From Halorientalis sp. IM1011 (lineage in GTDB: Archaea > Halobacteriota > Halobacteria > Halobacteriales > Haloarculaceae), in contig NZ_CP019067.1 of assembly GCF_001989615.1 (NCBI RefSeq), positions 2,976,001-3,040,000 of the forward strand: a stretch of 64,000 nucleotides of DNA, in the 5' to 3' direction. A program made the position numbers and the translations under genes. Under the pieces are notes generated by a model that did no database searches, was not told where the DNA came from, and saw only the letters and a program-made list of their open reading frames with translations. Each line of letters begins with the position of its first letter. Within the stretch, counting starts at the first letter, position 1. Below are positions 17,330 through 26,028 of the stretch, piece after piece.

Positions 17330-17937
17330 CCCTCGCCGACGACTTCCGCCACGCTCTCGGCGATGTCCTCTTCGGCCCGCCACAGGTAGAGACTCGCGTA
17401 GCTCCGATACGGTCGCCAGCGTTCGGACTCCTCGACCATCTCCGCTCGCGTCAGGTCGGCGTCGAAGAGGGTGGTCATTCCCTTCCTGATTCCGAGGTCT
17501 CCGACCGGGAACACGTCCTCGCGGCCGAGCGAGAAGATCAGTTGCATGTCGGCCGTCCACGCGCCGACGCCGGTCACGTCGGTCAACTCGGCACGTACCG
17601 CGTCGTCGTCCATCCCCTCGAAGTGGGCCTTGCTCCAGCCACGCTGCTCGAAGGCCCAGGCGACGTTGTTGACGTAGCGGGTCTTCTGCCGGGAGAGGCC
17701 GGCGTCCTGGAGCAGGTCGTCGTCGGCGTCCCGAATCCCCGCGGGTGTCACCTCGACGGCGTCGAACAGCCGTTCCCGGGTCGCGGCCGCCGAGGCCATC
17801 GACACCTGCTGGCGGAGGATCGAGGTCACGAACCGCTGGAAGAAGTCCTCGGCCGGCTCGATGCGCAGGCGACCGTGGGCCTCGATCAGCGGCCCGAGAT
17901 ACGTGTCGGTCGACAGCTCGTCGTGTGGACTCGTCAC
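17326..17937 (-). CDS. DNA-3-methyladenine glycosylase II (AlkA-like, HhH-GPD)
   Basis: A 203-residue HhH-GPD base-excision enzyme. The helix-hairpin-helix is 'LTDVTGVGAWTADM', the catalytic Asp lies in 'FPVGDLGIRKG', and 'RWRPYRSYASLYLWR' is the typical C-terminal motif of AlkA proteins. It should excise alkylated purines. The chosen start is a GTG at 17935-17937; the AlkA N-terminal domain is absent, as in many archaeal short forms. The gene lies between uspA (convergent) and a candidate MITE. Confidence 0.9.
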   Translation of the reverse strand: MTSPHDELSTDTYLGPLIEAHGRLRIEPAEDFFQRFVTSILRQQVSMASAAATRERLFDAVEVTPAGIRDADDDLLQDAGLSRQKTRYVNNVAWAFEQRGWSKAHFEGMDDDAVRAELTDVTGVGAWTADMQLIFSLGREDVFPVGDLGIRKGMTTLFDADLTRAEMVEESERWRPYRSYASLYLWRAEEDIAESVAEVVGEG

Positions 17938-17975
17938 GTTCCGGCCAGGGAGCGAGCGGCAAAAGGCGTTTCCTC

Positions 17976-18085
17976 ATACTGCCGGACAGGGGATTTCACA
18001 TCCGACGGGTGCCGAGAACGACGGTGGCAACCGGTCTCTGCATAGATTCGACGAATGATATTTACGAACTTCTGTCCGGCAGTAT
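17976..18085. mobile_element. candidate 110-bp MITE with 14-bp terminal inverted repeats
   Basis: ATACTGCCGGACAG at 17976-17989 is repeated perfectly in inverse orientation at 18072-18085. The 82 bp between them carry no ORF and are AT-richer than the surroundings. The right end abuts the stop codon of cysE (18085-18087). No clear target-site duplication is visible. It may be a miniature inverted-repeat element mobilised by an IS elsewhere, or the arms may serve as a bidirectional terminator between the two genes that flank it. Confidence 0.5.
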
Positions 18086-18693
18086 CAGCAGTCGGCCAGC
18101 CAGTGGGGTTCGGATTCGGCGTCGGCCGTCGGGTTCGGCGTCTCCGCCTCGTCCCCGGCAGCCCGCTCGATGATCTCGGCGGGGACGCCCTTGGCCGTCG
18201 CGTCCGCGGGAACGTCCTCGGTGACGACCGAGCCGGCGCCAACGGTCGCGCTCTCGCCCACTGTTATGGCGCCCAGTAGCGTGGCGTTGGCCCCGAGGGT
18301 CGCGCAGTCCTCGACCGTCGGGTGGCGTTTCTCCCGGCGCATGGAGTCCCCACCCAGCGTCACGCCGTGGTATATGAGTACGTCGTCGCCGATCTCGGCA
18401 GTCTCGCCGATCACGACACCCTGGCCGTGGTCGACGAACAGTCGGCGGCCGATCGTCGCCGCCGGGTGGATCTCGACACCGGTGAGAAACCGGGCGACCT
18501 CCGAGAGCGCCCGGGCTGTCAGCCGGTGGTCGCCGGTCCAGAGGGCGTGTGCGATGCGGTAGAGCCAGACGGCGTGGAGGCCCGGATACAGCAGGGCGAC
18601 CTCCAGTGCGCTCTTGGCCGCTGGGTCTTTCGCGAGTGCGGTGCGTACGTCTTCGACGACGTGTTTCCTGATATTGTCGAGTCGGTCGAACAT
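18085..18693 (-). CDS. cysE: serine O-acetyltransferase (CysE)
   Basis: A 202-residue SAT. The N-terminal helices are followed by '[25 protein letters not shown]', 'YHGVTLGGD' and '[19 protein letters not shown]', the left-handed beta-helix of hexapeptide acyltransferases with the CysE His and Asp residues. It makes O-acetylserine from serine and acetyl-CoA, the first committed step of cysteine synthesis. The start at 18693 ([12 protein letters not shown]) matches short SATs. Upstream lies a leaderless cysteine-rich uORF whose promoter probably drives the gene. The C-terminus is extended and acidic, ending in Cys right at the candidate MITE. Confidence 0.93.
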   Translation of the reverse strand: MFDRLDNIRKHVVEDVRTALAKDPAAKSALEVALLYPGLHAVWLYRIAHALWTGDHRLTARALSEVARFLTGVEIHPAATIGRRLFVDHGQGVVIGETAEIGDDVLIYHGVTLGGDSMRREKRHPTVEDCATLGANATLLGAITVGESATVGAGSVVTEDVPADATAKGVPAEIIERAAGDEAETPNPTADAESEPHWLADC

Positions 18694-18751
18694 TGTGGTA
18701 TTTGGTTTCGGCGGGTCGACGACCGGTGCGTCCAGCGGGTCGAGAAGGGAG

Positions 18752-18829
18752 TCAGCACCGGCAACAGCCACGCCGGTCGGCGAGGCTGGTTTCGGGCGAA
18801 CTGGTCGTACGCGAACGCTGGACGCGCAT
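18752..18829 (-). CDS. leaderless cysteine-rich uORF upstream of cysE (candidate attenuator peptide)
   Basis: ATG at 18829, TGA at 18752-18754. The 25-residue peptide is Arg/Ser-rich and ends Gly-Cys-Cys-Arg-Cys, with three Cys codons in the last four. A strong TATA box lies 26-32 nt upstream, so transcription should begin at or next to this ATG. The stop is 58 nt before the cysE start. A run of Cys codons at the end of a translated leader in front of a cysteine-biosynthesis gene is the layout of a ribosome-stalling attenuator, as known for cysteine-responsive leaderless uORFs in mycobacteria. Regulation here is inference. Confidence 0.6.
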   Translation of the reverse strand: MRVQRSRTTSSPETSLADRRGCCRC

Positions 18830-18854
18830 GATACGATACCTCGTCGCCGCCGAA

Positions 18855-18861
18855 GTATAAA
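18855..18861 (-). promoter_or_regulatory. TATA box of the cysE uORF promoter
   Basis: Minus-strand TTTATAC lies at 18855-18861, centred 29 nt upstream of the uORF ATG at 18829. It is the only good TATA element in the 365-bp gap between the acyl-CoA dehydrogenase and cysE. The rest of that gap (18862-19058) shows no gene. Confidence 0.65.
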
Positions 18862-19058
18862 TGCTATCCGGAACGGATACGACCGACGGGCGCGTCGGAT
18901 CCCGCTTCGCTCGCCGACGGACCTCCTCCGGGATTTTGCGCCGTTTGCCGGGATATCCGAAGTCCATGCGGGTCTCTCCCACCGATAATCACCGCTGGTC
19001 GATCGAATCTGATACGGACTCTCAGTGTATCGAAAAAAGCGAGTCGGTGACTGCCGAT

Positions 19059-20213
19059 TTACGACATGCCCTTGCCGAGCAGTTCGCGGGCGATGATGTT
19101 CTTCTGGATCTCGGTGGTTCCCTCGTAGATCTGGGTGATCTTGGCGTCGCGGTAGAACCGCTCGACCGGGAAGTCGTCGACGTAGCCGGATCCGCCGTGG
19201 ATCTGGACGGCCTCGTTGGCCACGTCCACGGCCACGCGGGAGCCGTACTCCTTGGCCATGGAGGCGAGTTTGGTGACCTGCTCGCCCTGGTCGACTTTCC
19301 AGGCGGCCTTGTAGGTCAGGTTCCGGGCGGCCTCGATGTCGGTGTAGGCTTCGGCGAGTTTGTGCTGGATGGCCTGGAACTCGGAGATGGGCTGGCCGAA
19401 CTGCTCGCGCTCCTGGGCGTAGTCGAGGGCTGCGTCGGCCGCACCCTTGGCGATCCCGACGCCCTGCGCAGCGACGCCGACGCGGGTGGCGTCGAAGAAC
19501 TGCATCTGCTGGAGGAAGCCCATGCCCTCGGTCCCGACGAGGTTCTCCTCGGGCACGCGCACGTCGTCGAAGATCAGTTCCGCGGTGTCGCTGGCGCGGA
19601 TGCCGAGTTTGCCCTTGATCTTGTCGGCCTCGAAGCCGTCGCGGTCGGCCTCGACGATGATCTGGGAGAAGCCGTTGTAGCGGCCGTCGGCGTCGGGGTC
19701 GGTCTGACAGAGGACGACGAAGAAGTCGCCGACCGTCCCGTTCGAGATCCACATCTTGTTGCCGTTGATGACGTACTCGTCGCCGTCCTTCTCGGCGCGT
19801 GTCGAGATGGAGGAGACGTCAGAACCGGCGTGGGGCTCGGAGATGGCCGCGCCGGAGATCTTCTCCCCTTTCGCGACCGGTTCGAGGAACTCCTCTTTTT
19901 GCTCTTCGGTCCCGAACTCCTGAATCGCCTCGGTCCCGAACGAGGACGCGACGATACAGAACCCGATGCCGGGGTCGATGGCGAACAGCTCCTCGACGAT
20001 GATCATGTTCTCGAGGATCGAGTAGCCGGCACCGCCGTACTCGACGGGGATGGACGCGCCGAGCAGGCCCATCTCGTTGGCCTTGTCCATGACCTCGTGG
20101 GGATACTTCTCCTCGCGGTCGTACTCGTTCGCGACTGGTTCGATCTCGTTTTCGCCGAACCGGCGGATTTCCTTCCGGATCTGGTCTATGCCCTCTGGTA
20201 GTTCAAAATCCAT
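19059..20213 (-). CDS. acyl-CoA dehydrogenase
   Basis: A 384-residue FAD-dependent acyl-CoA dehydrogenase. Family signatures are '[13 protein letters not shown]', 'KMWISNG', '[13 protein letters not shown]', '[13 protein letters not shown]' in diverged form, and the C-terminal catalytic segment '[12 protein letters not shown]' with the base Glu. It introduces the alpha-beta double bond in acyl-CoAs. Start at 20213 ([11 protein letters not shown]). It is divergent from the hydroxyacyl-CoA dehydrogenase/hydratase fusion, which catalyses the next two steps, so the two promoters share 190 bp and are probably co-regulated. Confidence 0.95.
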   Translation of the reverse strand: MDFELPEGIDQIRKEIRRFGENEIEPVANEYDREEKYPHEVMDKANEMGLLGASIPVEYGGAGYSILENMIIVEELFAIDPGIGFCIVASSFGTEAIQEFGTEEQKEEFLEPVAKGEKISGAAISEPHAGSDVSSISTRAEKDGDEYVINGNKMWISNGTVGDFFVVLCQTDPDADGRYNGFSQIIVEADRDGFEADKIKGKLGIRASDTAELIFDDVRVPEENLVGTEGMGFLQQMQFFDATRVGVAAQGVGIAKGAADAALDYAQEREQFGQPISEFQAIQHKLAEAYTDIEAARNLTYKAAWKVDQGEQVTKLASMAKEYGSRVAVDVANEAVQIHGGSGYVDDFPVERFYRDAKITQIYEGTTEIQKNIIARELLGKGMS

Positions 20214-20403
20214 ACGCCATCGTGAGGTCTTATGGAACATAATTGTTTGTGATCAGTCTACAACGCACGAACCGTTGTAAGCGAACGGCCGGTTTTCGCT
20301 TACAGATGTTCCCGGCGAGAGTAAACGATAGACACTCTGTAATCCGTTTCTGCGGCCAAAGAAAAACGTTGAAAGGGGCAGGCAGAGAGTGTTCCAATGA
20401 CTC

Positions 20404-22407
20404 ATGCAACTCGAAGACATCGAAACCGTCGCGGTGCTGGGTGCCGGTAACATGGGCCACGGCATCGCCGAGGTCGCCGCCCTCGCGGGATACGACGTGC
20501 GCCTGCGCGACATCAAAGAAGAGTTCGTCCAGAGCGGCTACGAGGACATCGAGTGGAGCCTCCAGAAACTGGCCGAGAAAGACCAGCTCACCGACGACGA
20601 GGCAGACGCCGCCCTCGACCGGGTCACACCGCTGGTCGACATGGAAGAGGCCGTGGGCGACGTCGACGTTATCATCGAGGCCGTCCCCGAACAGATGGAG
20701 ATCAAGGAGGACGTCTACGCCGAGGTCGAGGAACACGCCCCCGACCGCACGCTCTTTGCCACCAACACCTCCTCGCTCTCGATCACCGACCTCTCCGAGG
20801 TCACCGACCGGGAAGCGCAGTTCTGCGGGATGCACTTTTTCAACCCGCCGATCCGGATGGACCTCGTCGAGGTCATCAACGGCGCCCACACCGACGACGA
20901 GACCGTCGACGCCATCGTGGATCTGGCCGAGGACTTCGGCAAGACCCCCGTTCGCGTCCGGAAGGACTCGCCGGGCTTCATCGTCAACCGCATCCTCGTG
21001 CCCCTGATGAACGAGGCCTGCTGGATGCTCAGCGAGGACGTGGCCACCGTCGAGGAGATCGACTCCACGACGAAGTACCACATGGGCCTGCCGATGGGCA
21101 CCTTCGAGCTGGCCGACATGACCGGTATCGACATCTCCTACCACGTGCTGGACTACATGAACGACGTGCTCGGCGACGAGTACGAGCCGGCACCGATCAT
21201 GCAGGAGAAAGTCGAGGCCGAGGAACTCGGTCAGAAGACCGGCAAGGGCTTCTACGACTACGAGGACGGTGACGGCGCGGACGTCCCGACCGACGAGTAC
21301 ACCGAGGAGGTCGAGGAGCGCCTGAACGCCGCACTCGCCAAGGAGATCGCCAACCTCGTCGGCGGCGACGTCGCCCCGCCCGAGGACATCGACGAGGCCG
21401 TCATGATGGGTGCCGGCTTCCCCGAAGGCCCCACGAAGACCATCGACGACTACGGCGTCGAGAAGTGCCTGAACAAACTCGAAGAACTGTACGAGGAGAC
21501 AGGTGCTGCCCGCTACGAGCCGCCGGAGTACCTCTCCGAGGCCGCCGAGCAGGGCGGCTTCAACGAGGGTGCGGGTGCGGACGAAGACACCGGCCCGGAC
21601 TTCGAGGTCATCGCCATCGAGCGCATCGACGTGGACGTCCCGGAGGGCCACAACGAGAAGCAGGTCGGCCATATCAAGATCGACCGACCCCACCGGATGA
21701 ACACGATCAGCCTCGACGTGCTGGACGAACTCGACCAGGCACGCGAGATCTTCGAAGAGGAGGAGCAGGTCCGCGCCATCCTGATCACCGGCGAGGGTGA
21801 CAAGGCGTTCTCGGCCGGGGCCGACGTGCAGTCGATGGCCACCAGCGCCGACCCGCTCTCGGCACAGGAACTCTCGGTTCAGGGGCAGTCCACCTTCGGC
21901 GGACTGGAAGAGAGCCCGCTCCCGGTCGTCGCCGGCATCGACGGCTTCTGTCTCGGCGGTGGGATGGAGCTCTCGATGTGTACCGACATCCGGATCGCCT
22001 CCGAGCGCTCCGAGTTCGGCCAGCCCGAACTCGACCTCGGGCTGCTGCCCGGCTGGGGCGGTACCCAGCGTCTCGCCAACGTCATCGGCGAGGGCCCCGC
22101 CAAGGAGATCATCATGACCGCCGAGCGCTACGACGCCGAGGAGATGGAAGACTTCGGCTTCCTGCGCGACGTGGTCTCGAAGGACGACCTGTTCGACGAG
22201 GCGCTCGAACTCGCCGAACAGCTCGCCCAGGGCCCGCCGGTCGCCCAGAAGATGACCAAGCGCGCCATGCTGAAGGGCCGCGACGACACCGAAGCCGGGC
22301 TGGAAGTCGAGTCCCAGGCCTTCGGCCACCTCATCGGCACCGACGACGTCATGGAGGGCATGACGGCGTTCATGGGCGACGGTGAGCCCGATTTCGAAGG
22401 TAACTGA
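20404..22407 (+). CDS. 3-hydroxyacyl-CoA dehydrogenase/enoyl-CoA hydratase fusion
   Basis: A 667-residue bifunctional enzyme. Residues about 1-300 are NAD-dependent 3-hydroxyacyl-CoA dehydrogenase: 'VLGAGNMGHGIAEVAA', 'NTSSLSIT', 'GMHFFNP' and 'DSPGFIVNRIL'. Residues about 300-385 are the second dimerisation domain. Residues about 405-667 are crotonase: 'DKAFSAGADVQSM', 'GFCLGGGMELSM' and 'PELDLGLLPGWGGTQRL' with the catalytic Glu pair. The order is dehydrogenase first, the reverse of bacterial FadB. Together with the divergent acyl-CoA dehydrogenase and the downstream acyl-CoA ligase it supports fatty-acid beta-oxidation. Confidence 0.95.
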   Translation: MQLEDIETVAVLGAGNMGHGIAEVAALAGYDVRLRDIKEEFVQSGYEDIEWSLQKLAEKDQLTDDEADAALDRVTPLVDMEEAVGDVDVIIEAVPEQMEIKEDVYAEVEEHAPDRTLFATNTSSLSITDLSEVTDREAQFCGMHFFNPPIRMDLVEVINGAHTDDETVDAIVDLAEDFGKTPVRVRKDSPGFIVNRILVPLMNEACWMLSEDVATVEEIDSTTKYHMGLPMGTFELADMTGIDISYHVLDYMNDVLGDEYEPAPIMQEKVEAEELGQKTGKGFYDYEDGDGADVPTDEYTEEVEERLNAALAKEIANLVGGDVAPPEDIDEAVMMGAGFPEGPTKTIDDYGVEKCLNKLEELYEETGAARYEPPEYLSEAAEQGGFNEGAGADEDTGPDFEVIAIERIDVDVPEGHNEKQVGHIKIDRPHRMNTISLDVLDELDQAREIFEEEEQVRAILITGEGDKAFSAGADVQSMATSADPLSAQELSVQGQSTFGGLEESPLPVVAGIDGFCLGGGMELSMCTDIRIASERSEFGQPELDLGLLPGWGGTQRLANVIGEGPAKEIIMTAERYDAEEMEDFGFLRDVVSKDDLFDEALELAEQLAQGPPVAQKMTKRAMLKGRDDTEAGLEVESQAFGHLIGTDDVMEGMTAFMGDGEPDFEGN

Positions 22408-22408
22408 A

Positions 22409-22461
22409 AAAATCGGGCGAACGTCGTTAGACCGCAGGTCTAACGGAAGTGTGCCCGATTT
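22409..22461 (+). terminator. nested hairpin downstream of the beta-oxidation fusion gene
   Basis: Two nested perfect stems: an outer AAATCGGGC (22410-22418) with GCCCGATTT (22453-22461), and an inner CGTTAGACC-GCA-GGTCTAACG at 22425-22445 (9 bp, triloop). It begins 2 nt after the stop codon. The right outer arm also repeats the last coding bases of the gene (CCCGATTTCGA at 22388-22398 and 22455-22465). A structured 3' end or transcription terminator is likely. The remaining bases to 22662 hold no gene that I can see. Confidence 0.55.
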
Positions 22462-22662
22462 CGAGGGTCAGTAACTCCGAGCCGATACCCGCGACTTTTC
22501 TTTCGTCGATGGATCGACGCCGACACCGCTCGTCTCACTGAGCTACTGCACTCGACTTGGGCCACCCGATACAGGTACACCACCTGCGCCCTCTGTGAGT
22601 GATCCCCACTCCGCCTCCGAAAAGCAGGGTTTATTACCGAACCCCTCTCAGCTATGAATGCG

Positions 22663-22772
<110 letters not shown>

Positions 22773-22813
22773 TTCTGGCGCTCACAACCCGTGAGCGGTG
22801 AATGCGACTTGTC

Positions 22814-22882
22814 GGGATTTGAATCACGCAAACGCGAGCGATAGCGAGCGTTTGCCATCGGGTTCGAATCCCTGCCGGTGCA
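22814..22882 (+). repeat. T-arm palindrome behind tRNA-Glu
   Basis: GGGATTTGAATC (22814-22825) is an inverted T-arm. CAAACGC and GCGTTTG (22829-22835, 22848-22854) form an inner stem. GGGTTCGAATCCCTGCCGGTGCA (22860-22882, given here only as the copy of the tRNA tail) repeats the last 23 nt of tRNA-Glu with two mismatches. The inverted and direct T-arms can pair over 12 bp with two G-U pairs. The rest of 22773-23080 shows no gene. Confidence 0.75.
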
Positions 22883-23082
22883 TTCCGTTCGCGACGATAT
22901 GGCTCGATAGCGACCGGTTCTGTACCGCAGTCTCCCAGCAGCGTTCGGGATCCAAAAACTGTCAGGGAAAGGGACTTTTGGTCCGATATCAGTGGCCGAG
23001 GCGCACGTGCTGAGTCCCGAAAATGACCTGCTTGAGCGCGCATGCGGCCACGCGCGTTTCGAGTCGCATCAACGACCCGGGC

Positions 23083-23090
23083 ATATTTAA
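23083..23090 (+). promoter_or_regulatory. TATA box for the acyl-CoA ligase gene
   Basis: ATATTTAA lies centred about 27 nt upstream of the ATG at 23114, the leaderless spacing. It supports the start at 23114 over the longer frame from 23042. Confidence 0.65.
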
Positions 23091-23113
23091 CGACTGACGC
23101 GATACCACAATGC

Positions 23114-25096
23114 ATGACCCCACCTGATATCGAGGCGATCAGAGAGACCGAGCAGGAGTATACCGACGAGGTGATCGAGGACAACACCATTCCGGAGATG
23201 TTCGAGGACGCGGTCGAGCGGTATCCGGACAACGAGGCCCAGATGTACAAGGGTGGGATCTACTCGCGGTCGCTCACGCCCGAGATCATCGACGAGCCGG
23301 AGCCGGGGGAGTACACGTCACTCAGCTACGAGGAGATGCGCGGGCTCGTCCGACGGCTGGCTGCGGGCTTTCGAGAACTCGGCGTCGAGCAGGACGACCG
23401 CGTCGGGATCATGTCGAACCCGCGCATGGAGTGGGCGCTCTCGGACTTCGGACTGCTGGCCGCCGGCGGGACGGTCACGACGGTCTACACGGAGTCCTCG
23501 CCCAAACAGATCAAGTATCTGCTCAACGACCCCGGTGCGACCGGGGTGGTCGTCGAGAACGAGTACCTGCTCGACCGTATCGTGAAGGTCCAGGACGAAC
23601 TCAGCCTGGAGTTCGTCGTCGTCATCGACGAACTGGAGAAATACGAGGACGTCGACCAGATCCACACGCTCTCGGAGGTCTACGAACTCGGCGACCAGGG
23701 GTTCGACGAGGACGAGTACTGGTCGTGGATCGAACAGCAGGACATGCACGATCTGGCGAGTCTGATCTACACCTCCGGGACGACGGGCAAACCGAAGGGG
23801 GTCAAACTCACCCACCACAATTTCCGGGCGAACATCAACCAGCTCCGCAAACGCACCGGACCCCGACCCGACAAGGACGACGACGTGCCCTCAGTCTCCG
23901 AAGGCCGGACGTCCATCTCCTTCCTGCCGCTGGCACACGTCTTCGAGCGGACCACGGGTCACTTCCTGATGTTCGCCTGCGGGGCGACCGTCGGGTACGC
24001 GGAGAGCACGGACACGGTCAGCGAGGACATCCAGAAGATCAAACCGCAGGGCGGGTCCAGCGTCCCCCGGGTCTACGAGCGCATCTTCGACGAGATGCGC
24101 GAGCAAGCCAGCGGCTCGGACACGAAAGAGCGAATCTTCGAGTGGGCCGTCGACGTGGCCCGGAACTACGCCCGGACGGACAGTCCCGGGCTGGGACTGA
24201 AGATCAAGCGCTCGATCGCCAACCAGCTCGTGTTCAAACAGGTCAAAGAGGAACTCGGCGGGAACATCGACTTCTTCGTCAGTGGCGGTGGGAGTCTCAG
24301 CGAGGATCTCGCGGACCTGTTCAAGGGCATGGGCATCCCTATCTTCGAGGGATACGGCCTGACCGAGGCCGCGCCGGTGGTGTCGGTGAATCTCCCGGAG
24401 AGCCTCGAAACCGGGACGCTCGGGCCGCCGCTGCCCGACGTCGAGGTCAAGATCGACGAGTCACAGGTCGCCGACGACCAGTTCGAGGACGTGGAGGGCG
24501 AGATCGGCGAACTCCTCGTGAAGGGTCCGAACGTCACGGAAGGCTACTGGGAGATGCCGGAGAAGACCGAGGAGGCCTTCACGGCCGACGGCTGGTTCAA
24601 GACCGGCGACATCGTCGAACGGACCGAAAACGATTACCTCACCTACCACGACCGGCTGAAGAACCTGCTGGTGCTGGACACGGGGAAAAACGTCGCGCCC
24701 GAGCCAATCGAGGACGAGTTCTCGACCTCCTCGCGCGTCGAGCAGATCATGGTGATGGGCGACGACGAGAAGTTCATCAGCGCCCTGGTCGTCCCGAACT
24801 TCGACGCCATCGCTCGGTGGGCACAGAACCGCAACATCGACCTCCCGAACTCGAAGGAGGAGATCTGTGAGGACGAGCGCGTCCGCGAGTGGGTCAACGA
24901 GGACGTGCAACTGGTCAACCGCAACCTCGAGAAACACGAGACGATCAAGCAGTTCGAGCTGGTCCACCTCGAGTGGACGCCGGAAAACGACATGCTCACC
25001 CCCTCGCTGAAGAAGAAGCGTCGCAACATCAAATCCGAGTTCGAGGACCAGGTGACGAAGATCTACGAAGGAGAACCGGCGACGGCGGACGATTAG
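23114..25096 (+). CDS. long-chain fatty acid-CoA ligase (AMP-forming)
   Basis: A 660-residue ANL-superfamily synthetase. Motifs in order: P-loop-like 'LIYTSGTTGKPKGVKLTH', 'PLAHVFERT', 'EGYGLTEAAPVVS', 'GWFKTGDIVER' and 'YHDRLKNLLVLDTGKNVAPEPIED' with the adenylate-contacting residues. It activates fatty acids to acyl-CoA with ATP, feeding the beta-oxidation enzymes encoded about 1-4 kb upstream. Length and the ERxxGxF-type insertion fit the LC-FACS (FadD15-like) group. The start is chosen from the TATA spacing and the 'PPDIEAIRETEQEY' N-terminus. Confidence 0.95.
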   Translation: MTPPDIEAIRETEQEYTDEVIEDNTIPEMFEDAVERYPDNEAQMYKGGIYSRSLTPEIIDEPEPGEYTSLSYEEMRGLVRRLAAGFRELGVEQDDRVGIMSNPRMEWALSDFGLLAAGGTVTTVYTESSPKQIKYLLNDPGATGVVVENEYLLDRIVKVQDELSLEFVVVIDELEKYEDVDQIHTLSEVYELGDQGFDEDEYWSWIEQQDMHDLASLIYTSGTTGKPKGVKLTHHNFRANINQLRKRTGPRPDKDDDVPSVSEGRTSISFLPLAHVFERTTGHFLMFACGATVGYAESTDTVSEDIQKIKPQGGSSVPRVYERIFDEMREQASGSDTKERIFEWAVDVARNYARTDSPGLGLKIKRSIANQLVFKQVKEELGGNIDFFVSGGGSLSEDLADLFKGMGIPIFEGYGLTEAAPVVSVNLPESLETGTLGPPLPDVEVKIDESQVADDQFEDVEGEIGELLVKGPNVTEGYWEMPEKTEEAFTADGWFKTGDIVERTENDYLTYHDRLKNLLVLDTGKNVAPEPIEDEFSTSSRVEQIMVMGDDEKFISALVVPNFDAIARWAQNRNIDLPNSKEEICEDERVREWVNEDVQLVNRNLEKHETIKQFELVHLEWTPENDMLTPSLKKKRRNIKSEFEDQVTKIYEGEPATADD

Positions 25097-25259
25097 GGGA
25101 CGCGACCGGCGGGAGTGTCCCCGAACAGCCGAGCGGCGATAGTCGCGAGCCGGATCGGCCCCCATTTTCGATGCCCCTCGATCGAGTCTCGCTGCTCGCG
25201 GGTCGTCGCATTGCTCCTCCCCGCTCACGATACCGAGGGCTCGCTCCGCTCGCCCTCGC

Positions 25260-25913
25260 CTACCGCATCAACGCCGACAACACACGCGATTCGGCTTTCC
25301 TGAGGTGTTCGTCGACGGTCGAGGGCGCACACTCCAGCGAGTCGGCGATGTCCTCGTGTGTCGCCTCCCGGGGAATCTCGTAGTAGCCTTCCGAGATGGC
25401 CGTCTCGAACACCTCGTGCTGGCGTTCGGTGAGAATCGAGAGGATGTCCTCCCGATCGGGGGAGTACTGGCCGGCCTGTTCGACGGCGAAGCGGACGCCG
25501 TCGGGGGTCTCCTCCAGGGCCTTCCGGAGCATCTCGTGAGTGCCCACGATGGTCGTGCGGAGACCGCCCTGATCGGTGTACTTCAGCGGCGTGTCGATGA
25601 TGAGGGCGTACTTCTGTGCCAGTGCCATCAGTCCCCCGGCGGGCTGGCCCGGCGGGACGTGGAGGTAGAGGTGGAACACGTCGTCCTGCACGTCGAGCAC
25701 GTCCCACGCGAGCACCTGGTTCGACTCGTCGATGACCTCGGTCACCGACTCGGGATCACCGTAGATCCGGTAGAGGAGGACACCGGTCCCGTCGCCCAGC
25801 GAATTGACGTGCATCAGTGCGTCCCGCGTCACCCCCGGCTGCTCGGCGATCAACTTGTCCGCGGGATGGATCGCCCCGTCTTCCGGCGAGATTGTGAAAT
25901 CGAAATACCTCAT
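25260..25913 (-). CDS. bacterio-opsin activator-type transcriptional regulator (HTH-10)
   Basis: A 217-residue regulator of the Bat family. The C-terminal HTH is clear: 'LTERQHEVFETAISEGYYEIPREATHEDIADSL' continuing 'CAPSTVDEHLRKAESRV', the HTH_10 domain shared by haloarchaeal Bat-like proteins. The N-terminal 150 residues are a beta-rich sensor-like domain without a recognised PAS or GAF motif. Its target genes are unknown. It is convergent with the acyl-CoA ligase gene, which it might regulate, though nothing in the sequence shows that. 25097-25259 shows no gene. Confidence 0.88.
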   Translation of the reverse strand: MRYFDFTISPEDGAIHPADKLIAEQPGVTRDALMHVNSLGDGTGVLLYRIYGDPESVTEVIDESNQVLAWDVLDVQDDVFHLYLHVPPGQPAGGLMALAQKYALIIDTPLKYTDQGGLRTTIVGTHEMLRKALEETPDGVRFAVEQAGQYSPDREDILSILTERQHEVFETAISEGYYEIPREATHEDIADSLECAPSTVDEHLRKAESRVLSALMR

Positions 25914-26028
25914 GTGAGAGTCTCGTTAGCGAACGAATGTCATCGTCCCTTTCGTACACGGCACATTATGTGTTTCGGCACACATCAGGGACCCGCGAAG
26001 CGCTTCCATCCCGACTATCGCCGACCTG

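Noticed and set aside
18861..20201. 446-codon plus-strand ORF opposite the acyl-CoA dehydrogenase
   Set aside because: Its sequence (runs of GDG, DDD, LV) is the mirror of the real gene in high-GC DNA; no domain is recognisable.
20230..22329. 699-codon minus-strand ORF opposite the beta-oxidation fusion
   Set aside because: Shadow of the real gene: Val/Leu/Asp-rich with no family motifs; the plus strand carries full enzymatic signatures.
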